64,000 nt of DNA, taken from positions 1-64,000 of the forward strand of contig JAPPHC010000052.1 in assembly GCA_028821145.1 (NCBI GenBank), written 5' to 3'. The DNA is from Gammaproteobacteria bacterium. GTDB taxonomy: Bacteria > Pseudomonadota > Gammaproteobacteria > Steroidobacterales > Foliamicaceae. Under the pieces are notes generated by a model. It ran no database searches. It was not told where the DNA came from and saw only the letters and a list, made by a program, of their open reading frames with translations. Both the position numbers and the translations under genes were made by a program. Positions 42,146-51,899 of this stretch are shown here, piece after piece. Each line of letters starts with the position of its first letter. Position 1 is the stretch's first letter.

Positions 42146-44515
42146 TCAGAATCGTATTCCGACGCCGACTTCGTATGTCCTCGGGGCTCCCGGCGAGGCG
42201 TTCTGGAGCGCGGCTCCGCCTCCGGCGTCGACTCGCGCCTCGTTGTCCAGCAGGTATTCCTCATCCGACAGGTTCCTGCCGTTCAGGAAGGCGTACCACA
42301 GGCCGCCGGACTCGTAGCGCAGGATGACGTTGAACAGCCCCACGGCGTCCTGAGGCCGCCGCTCGCTGAGATCCATGAATACGTCATCCTTGTAATTGTA
42401 TTCACCGCGAACCGTCAGTTCGCCCGAGTTGCCCAGGGAAGCGGTGTATTGAACGGCGGCGGCATAGCTGAGTTCGGGCGCCCGGGGCAGGGCAATGCCT
42501 TCTTCCGTGCCGCCGCTGACGTCGAAGTTGCCCAGGTCCACGATTTCGGTGTCGAGCACCTGACCGCCCAGGGAGACCAGCAGCGCTTCGGAAACGGCCC
42601 AGTTCACCTGGAAATCAAAGCCTGAGGCTTCCGACTCGCCGATATTGCCTTCGATCAACCGGAATTGCTGATCCGGATCGACCTGGAACACCAGTTGATC
42701 CTCGAACCGGGAGAAGAAATAGGAGGCGTTGAATTGCAGGCGGCCATCCATCAGGGTGGACTTCACGCCGATTTCGATACTGTCCACGGTTTCCGGCTCA
42801 AACGGCTGCAACCCGAGCGTGCCGTTAGGCCCGCGGTAAACGCCGGAGCCGTCGTAGTTCCAGCCGCCGTCCACGGCGAAATTGTCGAATCCAATGACGC
42901 CGCCGATGGCGCCGCTGCGGAATCCGCTGGAGTAACTTGCGTAGGCCAGCAGATCGTCCGAAGGCGTCCATTGAAGTGAGATCCTCCCGGAGGTGTCGCT
43001 CCAGCTTCGGCTGGCGGTGTCGGTGTAAAGACGTGACTCGCCGCACCAGGCAAACCCTATCGGGGTTCCGCCGCAAGCAGTCGGAATGTCGCCCCCGGCA
43101 GTTTCCGTCTGGGTCTGCGTCTTGTCCTCGTCGGTATAGCGCAGCCCGAAGGTCACACCCAGGTCTTCACTGAGCGCGAACGACAGTTCGCCGAACGCGC
43201 TATAGGCCGAGCCTTCCTGCTCCAGGAAGAAATCGTCGTAATAGGCGCTGAAGGGCAGCACGGTATCGGGCACGTAGAACAGGCCGCCGCTGCTGACGAA
43301 GCGCGTTTCTTCGGCTTCCGTGTCGATCCAATAGAGGCCCAAACGCCAATCCACACGGCCGGGGTCCAGCGCAAATATCTGCAATTCCTGCGAAACGCTG
43401 CTGCCCTCGTTGGTGTTGGGGCTTTGCCCGTCCGTGGAGGCGTCGCCGCTGGTTGCCGGTTCCAGCGTGAAATCCAGCGTGACTTCATTGTCGAAGCCGG
43501 TGTAGCCGGTGATGGAGCGGATTCCGATCCCCCCCAGTTCCCAGTCGATCTGCAGCGATAGATTGTCATCGGTCCGTTCGCTGCCGATCGGCACGTTGAT
43601 GATCGTGTCGTGGAAGTCGGAAACCCCGGCCCGGGCCAGCGCGTTCAGTCCATTCTGAGTGGCGTTTCCGTTCGGTGGGACCCTCGGAATCTTCACTTGG
43701 GGGCGTTCATTGCGCGAGTGCTGATACTTGAAGAGCAAACGGGTGGTCTCGCTTGTCTCGATCAGATAGGAAATGCGGCCGGCTGAATAGTCCTCGCCGC
43801 CCACGTCGCTGCCGTCGATCACGTTGCGAATGTAGCCGTCGCTCTCGGCCACGGACACGGCAAGCCGCAAGGCGCTGCTTTCCCCGGTAACGATGTTGGT
43901 CGCGCCGTTCACTCGCATCGCGCCGTGACTGCCGAATGACGCGTTGATGTCCCCGGAGGCGGCCTCGGTGTTCGGGTTTGCGGTCACCACGTTGATCACG
44001 CCCGCGGTGGCGTTGCGGCCGTACTCGGTTCCCTGCGGACCCTTGAGCACTTCGATGCGCTCAATATCGAACAGGTTGCCGAAGGCCTGCGGCGACTGAG
44101 GCAGAAAGACACCGTCCAGGTGCACTGCCACCGCGGCCTCGTCGCCCACGAAGGAACGGATGCTCGAGATGCCCCGCAAACCGAGATACGCGCCGTTGAA
44201 GCCCCGGTTGCCCACGGCCAGACCCGGAACAACGTATTCGATATCGTCGATGGTCTCGATGCCCCCGGACCGCATGAGATCGCCGGAGATCACGCTGATC
44301 GATATTGGGACGTCCTGGAGGTTTTCCTCGCGCTTGCGGGCCGTCACGACGATCTCTTCGAGTGCGCCTGCGGCGCCGCTTGCCTGCGCGTCCTCCTGGG
44401 CTGTCGCGGCCGGGGCGGCGGAGAGCGCCCAGAGGCCGGCGAGCGAAGTCAGCGCCAGCGTGCCTGCGTGCTTCCGGAACCGAGCGATGTCGAAACGTGG
44501 TGCCTGACGAATCAT
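42146..44515 (-). CDS. TonB-dependent outer-membrane receptor
   Basis: A 789-residue outer-membrane transporter. The ATG at 44515, with an AAGGGGGA ribosome site, opens a long signal peptide ending near AATAQEDA; an upstream in-frame ATG at 44557 is less likely. The plug begins with a TonB-box-like EEIVVTARKRE, followed by NLQDVPISISV, LDGVFLPQS and IEVLKGPQGTEYGRNATAGVIN. The barrel ends with the typical terminal aromatic in VGVGIRF. This iacM/VciB-like class takes up many organic ligands besides iron complexes. It diverges from the aminotransferase/tcuAB operon across operator site 5, which suggests import of the compound those enzymes process. Confidence 0.93.
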   Translation of the reverse strand: MIRQAPRFDIARFRKHAGTLALTSLAGLWALSAAPAATAQEDAQASGAAGALEEIVVTARKREENLQDVPISISVISGDLMRSGGIETIDDIEYVVPGLAVGNRGFNGAYLGLRGISSIRSFVGDEAAVAVHLDGVFLPQSPQAFGNLFDIERIEVLKGPQGTEYGRNATAGVINVVTANPNTEAASGDINASFGSHGAMRVNGATNIVTGESSALRLAVSVAESDGYIRNVIDGSDVGGEDYSAGRISYLIETSETTRLLFKYQHSRNERPQVKIPRVPPNGNATQNGLNALARAGVSDFHDTIINVPIGSERTDDNLSLQIDWELGGIGIRSITGYTGFDNEVTLDFTLEPATSGDASTDGQSPNTNEGSSVSQELQIFALDPGRVDWRLGLYWIDTEAEETRFVSSGGLFYVPDTVLPFSAYYDDFFLEQEGSAYSAFGELSFALSEDLGVTFGLRYTDEDKTQTQTETAGGDIPTACGGTPIGFAWCGESRLYTDTASRSWSDTSGRISLQWTPSDDLLAYASYSSGFRSGAIGGVIGFDNFAVDGGWNYDGSGVYRGPNGTLGLQPFEPETVDSIEIGVKSTLMDGRLQFNASYFFSRFEDQLVFQVDPDQQFRLIEGNIGESEASGFDFQVNWAVSEALLVSLGGQVLDTEIVDLGNFDVSGGTEEGIALPRAPELSYAAAVQYTASLGNSGELTVRGEYNYKDDVFMDLSERRPQDAVGLFNVILRYESGGLWYAFLNGRNLSDEEYLLDNEARVDAGGGAALQNASPGAPRTYEVGVGIRF

Positions 44516-44622
44516 GGACTGTCCCCCTTGCCAATCAAGCAATTGTTGCTGCTGCATGTCGCTTTTGGCGGGGCGTTTTTCGCTTCGCTTCGAAGCGTTT
44601 GCAGCTACTCTACGGCGATGAA

Positions 44623-44651
44623 GTATACAATGTTGTATACAAAGTGTCTAC
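44623..44651. promoter_or_regulatory. Operator site 5: triple GTATAC/GTATAC/GTCTAC (divergent promoter region)
   Basis: Hexamers GTATAC (44623-44628), GTATAC (44635-44640) and GTCTAC (44646-44651) follow in series. The second pair has the standard 5-base spacer. The first pair forms a perfect inverted repeat with 8-base arms, GTATACAA and TTGTATAC, around TG (44623-44640). It lies 10 bases before the aminotransferase ATG in the 145-base gap shared with the TonB receptor gene. It is the most elaborate of the sites, so it may be the highest-affinity one. Confidence 0.75.
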
Positions 44652-44660
44652 AAAATCCTG

Positions 44661-46040
44661 ATGACATCCCTGGCCCAAGAAACCCATGCGGCGCGGTGTG
44701 TGTGGCAGGCCGACCGCCGCCATATCCTGCATCCCTGGCAGCACTTTGAGTCGTTCCGGAAAGAGGGCGCGCTCCTGCTGGAGAAGGGTGACGGCGCATA
44801 CGTCTGGGACGTGGACGGACGGCGATACCTGGATGCCGTCGGCGGCCTCTGGTGCACCAATATCGGCCTTGGACGAACGGAAATCGCCGATGCAATTGCC
44901 GGGCAGGTGGGACAGCTCGCGTTCGCGAATTCTTTTGTGGACATGGGCAGTGTTCCGGCTGTGGAACTCGCGGAGACCGTCGCCGGCCTGGCTCCTGCCG
45001 ACATCAACCGGACGATTTTTTCCACCGGAGGGTCGACTGCGGTGGATACGGCGGTCCGGCTCGCACATTTCTACCAGTATTGCCGCGGCAAGCCCGGAAA
45101 GCGGCATCTGATCTCGCGGCAACAGGCTTACCACGGCAGTACGTATATGGCCGCGTCGCTCACGGGGCGGGACCGGATTCCGGAATTCGAGTACGAGACC
45201 GGCGCGATTCACTTCGTTTCCTGCCCGAATTACTATCGCGCCCCGGACAACATGACCGAGGCGCAGTTCTGCGATTTCCTCGTGGAAGAACTGGAGCGGA
45301 AAATCCTTGAGCTCAAGCCGGAAAACGTGTCGGCTTTCTTTGCGGAACCCGTTATGGGCGCGGGCGGCGTTATCGTGCCGCCGCCGGGATACAACAAGCG
45401 GACTTGGCAACTCTGCCGCGAGCACGACGTGCTGTACGTCGCCGATGAGGTGGTGACCGCCTTCGGCCGCCTGGGGCACTGGTTCGCAAGCAAGGGCGAG
45501 TTCGACATCGAGCCGGACATCATTACCTGCGCCAAGGGCATCACCGCCGGCTACCTGCCCCTGGGAGCAACGCTGTACTCGGACAGCATTCATGAGGTCA
45601 TAAGCAGCGGCGATCCGTCGCGATTCTTCGGCCACGGATTCACGTACGGGGGGCATCCCGTGAGCTGTGCGGCCGCGCTGAAAGTGATCGAGATCATGAA
45701 GCGGGAAAACGTGCTTGCCGGCGCCCGAAAAGCGGGGGGCTATTTCGAATCGAGGCTGCGCGAACTGGAGGATCTGCCGATCGTAGGAGACGTTCGCGGG
45801 CGCAGGTTCATGATGTGCGTGGAATTCGTAGCCGACAAGGGAACAAAGGAACTGTTCCCCGAAGAGTTGAATATAGGGAAACTCGTATCCAACCAGTGCG
45901 AGAAACTCGGCCTGATCGTGCGCCCGATCGGCAACCTGAATATCATGTCGCCGGCATTGACTCTTATACGCGAGCAGGTTGATTTCATTGTCGACACGCT
46001 GCGCCGGGGCATCGAAAACACCGCCAGGGAACTGGCCTGA
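44661..46040 (+). CDS. Class III PLP-dependent aminotransferase (2 of 2)
   Basis: A 459-residue class III aminotransferase of the putrescine/taurine/beta-alanine-pyruvate type. The N-terminal RHILHPWQHF, LWCTNIGLGR and SGG-type ST GGSTAVD segment, VADEVVTAFGRLG and Lys292 in CAKGITAGYLPLG are family features. It deaminates primary amines or omega-amino acids with pyruvate or a similar acceptor. It begins only 10 bases after operator site 5, so no Shine-Dalgarno is evident. It heads the operon with the tcuA- and tcuB-like genes, suggesting that the amine substrate belongs with a polycarboxylate. It is distinct from the aminotransferase at 17501. Confidence 0.9.
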   Translation: MTSLAQETHAARCVWQADRRHILHPWQHFESFRKEGALLLEKGDGAYVWDVDGRRYLDAVGGLWCTNIGLGRTEIADAIAGQVGQLAFANSFVDMGSVPAVELAETVAGLAPADINRTIFSTGGSTAVDTAVRLAHFYQYCRGKPGKRHLISRQQAYHGSTYMAASLTGRDRIPEFEYETGAIHFVSCPNYYRAPDNMTEAQFCDFLVEELERKILELKPENVSAFFAEPVMGAGGVIVPPPGYNKRTWQLCREHDVLYVADEVVTAFGRLGHWFASKGEFDIEPDIITCAKGITAGYLPLGATLYSDSIHEVISSGDPSRFFGHGFTYGGHPVSCAAALKVIEIMKRENVLAGARKAGGYFESRLRELEDLPIVGDVRGRRFMMCVEFVADKGTKELFPEELNIGKLVSNQCEKLGLIVRPIGNLNIMSPALTLIREQVDFIVDTLRRGIENTARELA

Positions 46041-46061
46041 CCTTGCGCTGCCTATAGTTCG

Positions 46062-47456
46062 TTGAGCCTCCCACACCAGACGGACGTCCTCGTCATCGGA
46101 GGAGGCAACGCGGGCTTGTGCGCTGCCATCGAAGCGCGTGAGCGGGGCGCCGAGGTAGTGATACTGGAGCACGCGGACCGTTCAATGCGGGGAGGAAACA
46201 CCCGCCACACGCGCAATCTTCGTGCGATGCATTCAGGCCCGGCACACACGCTTGAGGGAAGCTATACCGGGGAGGAGTACTGGCAGGACCTGTTGGGCGT
46301 TACCGGGGGACATACGGACGAAACGCTGGCCAGGCTTATGATCCGCCGCAGCGAGGAACTGCCCAGGTGGCTGCACGGGAAGGGCGTGCGTTTTCAGCCG
46401 GCGCTTACCGGCACCCTGAGTCTGGCGCGGACCAATGCATTTTTCCTCGGCGGCGGCAAGGCGCTGCTGAACGCGCAATACGGGACTGCGGAAGCGTCAG
46501 GTGTTCGCGTCTCTTACAACTGTGAAGTAAAGGAACTGCACATTACCAGGGGGCGCTTCGGCAGCGCTTCTTTCCTGAATCACGGGGTTGAGAGCGAGAT
46601 CGCCGCCAAATCCGTCGTATTGGCCTGCGGGGGTTTCCAGGCGAATGTGGACTGGATGCGAGAGATATGGGGCGAGACTGCCGACAACTTTATTGTGCGC
46701 GGCACTCCTTACAATCAAGGCACCGTGCTCAAGGACCTGATCGGCAAGGGCGCCGTCACGACAGGCGATCCGGCCCAGTGTCACGCCATCGCTGTCGACG
46801 CGCGTGCGCCGAAAACCGATGGAGGGATCGTGACGCGTCTGGATTGTGTGCCCTTTGGCATCGTTGTGAACAGGAACGGGCAGCGCTTCTATGACGAGGG
46901 GGAGGACTTCTGGCCCAAGCGCTACGCGATCTGGGGCCGGCTCATTGCCCGCCAAGCGGAACAGATTGCGTATGCGATCTTGGATTCAAGAGTGGTGGAC
47001 AGTTTCATGCCTTCACTGTTTCCGCCTTTATCGGCAGACACAATCGAGCAGTTGGCATCGAGTTTGGGAATTGAAGCGGGAGCGCTGGCAGGAACCATCG
47101 ATCAATTCAACGCCAGTGTGTCTTCGGGAAGTTACAACCCGGAAATACTGGACGATTGTTCGGCGCAGGATCTGGAGCCTCCCAAATCCCACTGGGCCTT
47201 GCCACTGGATACGCCGCCGTTTTATGCATACCCGCTCAGGCCCGGCATTACCTTTACGTACCTCGGTTTGAAGGTCGACGAGCACGCGCGCGTTCTTTTC
47301 GAGGGCGGAAAGCCCTCGCCGAACGTCTTTGCCGCGGGCGAGATCATGGCGGGCAACATTATCGGCAAAGGCTATTGCGCCGGCACGGGAATGACGATCG
47401 GTTCGGTTTTCGGCCGCCTCGCAGGCGAACACGCTGCCTCCCCAAGGGAATGGTGA
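46062..47456 (+). CDS. tcuA: FAD-dependent tricarballylate dehydrogenase-like protein (TcuA)
   Basis: A 464-residue flavoprotein matching TcuA, which oxidises tricarballylate to cis-aconitate. It has DVLVIGGGNAGLCAAIEARERGA, the typical SMRGGNTRHTRNLR, DGGIVTRLDCVPFGIVVN, and the C-terminal FAD cap FAAGEIMAGNIIGKGYCAGTGM. The start is a TTG at 46062, 21 bases after the aminotransferase stop. The gene for its known electron-transfer partner follows with a one-base overlap, supporting the assignment. Related FAD dehydrogenases act on other acids, so tricarballylate is the best guess, not certain. The usual transporter TcuC is not adjacent. Confidence 0.82.
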   Translation: MSLPHQTDVLVIGGGNAGLCAAIEARERGAEVVILEHADRSMRGGNTRHTRNLRAMHSGPAHTLEGSYTGEEYWQDLLGVTGGHTDETLARLMIRRSEELPRWLHGKGVRFQPALTGTLSLARTNAFFLGGGKALLNAQYGTAEASGVRVSYNCEVKELHITRGRFGSASFLNHGVESEIAAKSVVLACGGFQANVDWMREIWGETADNFIVRGTPYNQGTVLKDLIGKGAVTTGDPAQCHAIAVDARAPKTDGGIVTRLDCVPFGIVVNRNGQRFYDEGEDFWPKRYAIWGRLIARQAEQIAYAILDSRVVDSFMPSLFPPLSADTIEQLASSLGIEAGALAGTIDQFNASVSSGSYNPEILDDCSAQDLEPPKSHWALPLDTPPFYAYPLRPGITFTYLGLKVDEHARVLFEGGKPSPNVFAAGEIMAGNIIGKGYCAGTGMTIGSVFGRLAGEHAASPREW

Positions 47457-48586
47457 TGGAAAGCTTGCAGCAGCAAAGCGCGGTTTTTGAGGCGCAGCGG
47501 GTGATGAACATCTGCAACGCCTGCCGGTACTGCGAGGGTTCGTGCGCGGTATTTCCGGCCATGTCATTGGTCCGAGCGTTTTCCGATCACGAAATGCACT
47601 ACCTGGCGAACCTTTGCCACAACTGCACGGCCTGTTATCACAACTGCCAATATGCCCCGCCGCACGCCTTTGCAGTCAACGTGCCCGTCGCGCTGACGGA
47701 ACTGAGAACCGAAACCTACGAAGCCTATGCGTGGCCGGGTTTTCTTGGAGCCTTGTTTCGCCGGAACGGCCTTTTCGTTTCACTTGCAACCGCGCTTTCA
47801 CTCTCGATCGTTCTGGCCCTGTCATCCATGCTTGTCGATCCGAGTGTGATGTTTGCCGAGCACTCGGGGCCGGGTTCCTTCTACGCGGTGATCAGCCACG
47901 GCGTCATGGTGGCAGTGGCCGGAAGCACGTTCGGCTTCAGTCTGCTTGCGCTCTCAATGGGCGTGCGCAGTTTCTGGCGTAAGGCTGGGCCCCTCACGCG
48001 GGCCAGGCCCATGTTCAGTGCCTTTTGCGGCGCGCTTAAGGACATGGCTACGCTGGAGTATCTCGGCGGGGGACACAGGGAGGGCTGCAGTCCGCGTGAC
48101 GAAGGCCGTTCGAACCAGCGCCGCTATTTTCATCAGGCTGCCATGTGGGGCTTTTTGCTTTGTTTTGCGTCGACCTGCGTTGCAGCCTTCTACGATTACG
48201 CCCTGGGATGGGTGGCTCCCTATCCGTTCCTGAGCCTCCCGGTACTGCTGGGAACTATAGGAGGCATTGGCCTCCTGGTCGGGCCGGCCGGACTGTTCTG
48301 GCTGAAACTGCGAAGCGATCGGCTTGCAATGCCTGCCCGACACTACGGCATGGACTATGCCTTTCTCGCCTTGCTTTTCGTCATCAGCCTCACCGGCTTC
48401 CTGCTGCTTGTACTGCGCGAGACGGTGGCCATGGGTCTGATGCTGGCGGTACACCTGGGTTTCGTACTGGCGCTGTTCTTGACGCTTCCGTACAGCAAGT
48501 TCGTGCATGCGTTCTATCGATTCGCGGCGCTGTTGCGTTTCAATACCGAGAAGCCGGAGCAATCACGGCCTGTTACCGTTGCCTGA
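47456..48586 (+). CDS. tcuB: Tricarballylate utilisation electron-transfer protein (TcuB)
   Basis: A 376-residue membrane protein that reoxidises TcuA flavin and passes electrons to the quinone pool. Two iron-sulfur cysteine clusters stand at the N-terminus (CNACRYCEGSC and CHNCTACYHNC), followed by about six membrane helices with conserved His residues that may bind haem or quinone. The ATG at 47456 has AGGGA 6 bases upstream and overlaps the TcuA stop; an ATG at 47450 and a GTG at 47453 are alternatives. It ends the operon and the catabolic region; the next gene is ribosomal. Confidence 0.87.
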   Translation: MESLQQQSAVFEAQRVMNICNACRYCEGSCAVFPAMSLVRAFSDHEMHYLANLCHNCTACYHNCQYAPPHAFAVNVPVALTELRTETYEAYAWPGFLGALFRRNGLFVSLATALSLSIVLALSSMLVDPSVMFAEHSGPGSFYAVISHGVMVAVAGSTFGFSLLALSMGVRSFWRKAGPLTRARPMFSAFCGALKDMATLEYLGGGHREGCSPRDEGRSNQRRYFHQAAMWGFLLCFASTCVAAFYDYALGWVAPYPFLSLPVLLGTIGGIGLLVGPAGLFWLKLRSDRLAMPARHYGMDYAFLALLFVISLTGFLLLVLRETVAMGLMLAVHLGFVLALFLTLPYSKFVHAFYRFAALLRFNTEKPEQSRPVTVA

Positions 48587-48598
48587 TGCGGATATAAT
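48570..48598 (+). promoter_or_regulatory. Candidate promoter for rplU-rpmA
   Basis: A perfect -10 TATAAT (48593-48598) with a weak -35 CTGTTA (48570-48575) at a 17-base spacer lies 35 bases before the L21 start. It overlaps the end of the tcuB-like gene. A housekeeping promoter here would separate ribosomal expression from the upstream regulon. Confidence 0.6.
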
Positions 48599-48633
48599 CG
48601 CGCCCCGGCCAGTCAGGTTCCCGGAGAGTCCAG

Positions 48634-49089
48634 ATGTTTGCGGTGATCAGCACCGGCGGCAAGCAGTATTGCGTATCCGAAGGTCAGCGGGTGCGCGTCG
48701 AGCGCCTCAGCGCCGAGGTCGGCGACGAATTGAGTTTCGACGCGATGCTGATCGGTGGGCAGGAAGACTCGGACACGCGCATCGGGACTTCGGGCAAGCC
48801 GGTAGGCCAGGTTAGGGCCACCGTGTGCGAACACGGCCGGGCGAAAAAGATCGAAGTGATCAAGTTCAAGCGGCGCAAGGACTATCGCCGCACGCTGGGG
48901 CATCGCCAGCAATTCACGACTGTGGAGATTGCCGGCATCGATCTGCCGAAGGCGCCCGCGAAGAAGGCTCCGGCGAAAAAGGCGCCCGCGAAGCAGGCCG
49001 CCGACAAGAAAGCCCCTGCGAAGAAGACTGCTGCAAAGAAAGCCCCGGCAAAGAAAGCCGCGGCGGACAAGGCGGGCGAGGAGAGTTGA
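48634..49089 (+). CDS. rplU: 50S ribosomal protein L21 with Lys/Ala/Pro-rich C-terminal tail
   Basis: Residues 1 to about 105 are L21 ([46 protein letters not shown]). L21 is normally about 103 residues; this one is 151 because a tail of roughly 45 residues made of AKKAP-like repeats, ending in AADKAGEES, is appended. The tail resembles histone H1 or PhaF-type nucleic-acid-binding regions and is expected to be disordered and strongly basic. The L21-L27-Obg order is the normal bacterial one. The ATG at 48634 has upstream GGAGAG. Confidence 0.97.
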   Translation: MFAVISTGGKQYCVSEGQRVRVERLSAEVGDELSFDAMLIGGQEDSDTRIGTSGKPVGQVRATVCEHGRAKKIEVIKFKRRKDYRRTLGHRQQFTTVEIAGIDLPKAPAKKAPAKKAPAKQAADKKAPAKKTAAKKAPAKKAAADKAGEES

Positions 49090-49092
49090 TCT

Positions 49093-49350
49093 ATGGCGCA
49101 TAAGAAAGCCGCGGGCAGTTCCCGCAACGGCCGCGATTCCGAATCCAAACGTCTCGGAATCAAGAAGTTCGGCGGCGAGCAAGTGCTGGCCGGCAATATC
49201 CTCGTGCGCCAGCGCGGGACCGCCTTCCATGCCGGCGCCAACGTGGGCCTGGGACGCGATCACACGCTGTTCGCCACCAGCGACGGCGTCGTCAGGTACG
49301 AACGCAAGGGCCCCGCAAACCGCCGCTTCGTCTCCGTAATCCCCTCCTGA
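49093..49350 (+). CDS. rpmA: 50S ribosomal protein L27
   Basis: An 85-residue L27, with the N-terminal [15 protein letters not shown] arm that reaches the peptidyl-transferase centre, then [12 protein letters not shown] and [15 protein letters not shown]. The length is standard. It starts 3 bases after the L21 stop, with no cleaved N-terminal extension of the Firmicutes type. It shares the rplU promoter. Confidence 0.98.
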   Translation: MAHKKAAGSSRNGRDSESKRLGIKKFGGEQVLAGNILVRQRGTAFHAGANVGLGRDHTLFATSDGVVRYERKGPANRRFVSVIPS

Positions 49351-49415
49351 CCCCGGGAGCGAGGGCGTCCGGCCCTCTGCGACAATCACCCCGTTTCGGG
49401 CGGGGATCGTGGTAG

Positions 49416-50796
<1,381 letters not shown>

Positions 50797-50805
50797 ACGG
50801 TTGCG

Positions 50806-51864
50806 CTAGCTTGCGTACGCCGAGTCTATTCTCCCGCGGCGCACAACTTCTTCGGCGAATTCGTCGGCAACGACGTTAGTGGCGAGGCCTGTTTCCGCCG
50901 AGCGTTCGTATACGCGGCGCAGGATGTCGCCAAGTCCATGCAGGTGGGCTGGAAGATTTTCTCGTGGCTCCCTGTTCAGCTGGTAGTGCAGATCGATAAT
51001 GCCGCCGGCATTTGCGAGGTAATCCGGCGCGTACAAGAGGCCGCGATCCTTCAGTTCATTTCCGACGCTCGAGTACGCCAACTGATTGTTGGCCCCTCCG
51101 GCAATGATTGGCGCGCGAATCCGGGTTATGGACGTTTCATTCAGTATTCCGCCCATTGCGCAGGGAGAGAGCACGTCCACATCTGCCGACAGGATCTCGT
51201 CGGTGCCCACAAGGTCGGCACCCAACTTCTCGGCCATGTGGCTGACGAGTTTCTGATCGACATCCGCGAGAACGAGCCTGGCGCCCTGAGCCGCAAGCAG
51301 CCGGGCCAGACGGCCGCCAACGTTCCCTACGCCCTGAATGGCGACCCGAATGCCATGCAAGGATTTCCCGGCGCCCAGCAGGTAACGGATACTGGCCTTG
51401 ATGCATGCCAGCAGGCCTTGAGCGGTCGACGCGGACGCATTGCCGCTGGCTGCGTCGATGCCACCGACATGCGCAGTGACCTCGCCCATCGTGCGGACAT
51501 CATCCATCGTCGTTCCCATGTCGAAGGAGGTGATATAGCGGCCACCAAGCGATTCGACGGCATTGCCGAATGCGTACAGCAATTCTTTGGTCTTGTCCCT
51601 TGCGGGATCTGCAACGACGACGGCCTTCCCGCCGCCGAAAGGGATACCTCCTATGGCGCATTTGTAGGTCATGCTCTGCGACAGGCGCAATACATCACCG
51701 AGCGCTGCCGAGGTAGATTCGTAGGGCCGCATCCGGCAGCCTCCGATTGCGGGGCCGAGGCGTGTGTTGTGGATGGCGATGATCGCCTTGAGCCCACTTG
51801 GGCGATCATTAAAAAAATGCACGGATTCATGTCGAAAATCCGCATGTTTGAAGAGATCGACCAT
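50806..51864 (-). CDS. Leucine/valine-type amino acid dehydrogenase
   Basis: A 352-residue Glu/Leu/Phe/Val dehydrogenase family enzyme, closest to leucine dehydrogenase, which converts branched-chain amino acids to 2-oxo acids with NAD. The catalytic lysine segments are MTYKCAIGG and PFGGGKAVV, and the NAD motif is GVGNVGG. The ATG at 51864 is used, with a GTG at 51870 as an alternative. It follows rpsT on the same strand by 35 bases. It is not part of the GTATAC regulon, as no such site is nearby. Confidence 0.92.
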   Translation of the reverse strand: MVDLFKHADFRHESVHFFNDRPSGLKAIIAIHNTRLGPAIGGCRMRPYESTSAALGDVLRLSQSMTYKCAIGGIPFGGGKAVVVADPARDKTKELLYAFGNAVESLGGRYITSFDMGTTMDDVRTMGEVTAHVGGIDAASGNASASTAQGLLACIKASIRYLLGAGKSLHGIRVAIQGVGNVGGRLARLLAAQGARLVLADVDQKLVSHMAEKLGADLVGTDEILSADVDVLSPCAMGGILNETSITRIRAPIIAGGANNQLAYSSVGNELKDRGLLYAPDYLANAGGIIDLHYQLNREPRENLPAHLHGLGDILRRVYERSAETGLATNVVADEFAEEVVRRGRIDSAYAS

Positions 51865-51899
51865 GCGCACGGCTCTCGGGGCGCGCTCGGAGAGAGGGC

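Noticed and set aside
44610..46172. 520-codon minus-strand frame opposite the aminotransferase at 44661
   Set aside because: It is a shadow of a well-supported class III aminotransferase; it also runs through operator site 5.
49363..49379. GAGGGC/GCCCTC inverted repeat after rpmA as a terminator
   Set aside because: The stem is only 6 bases and no T-run follows; it is not distinguishable from GC-rich background.
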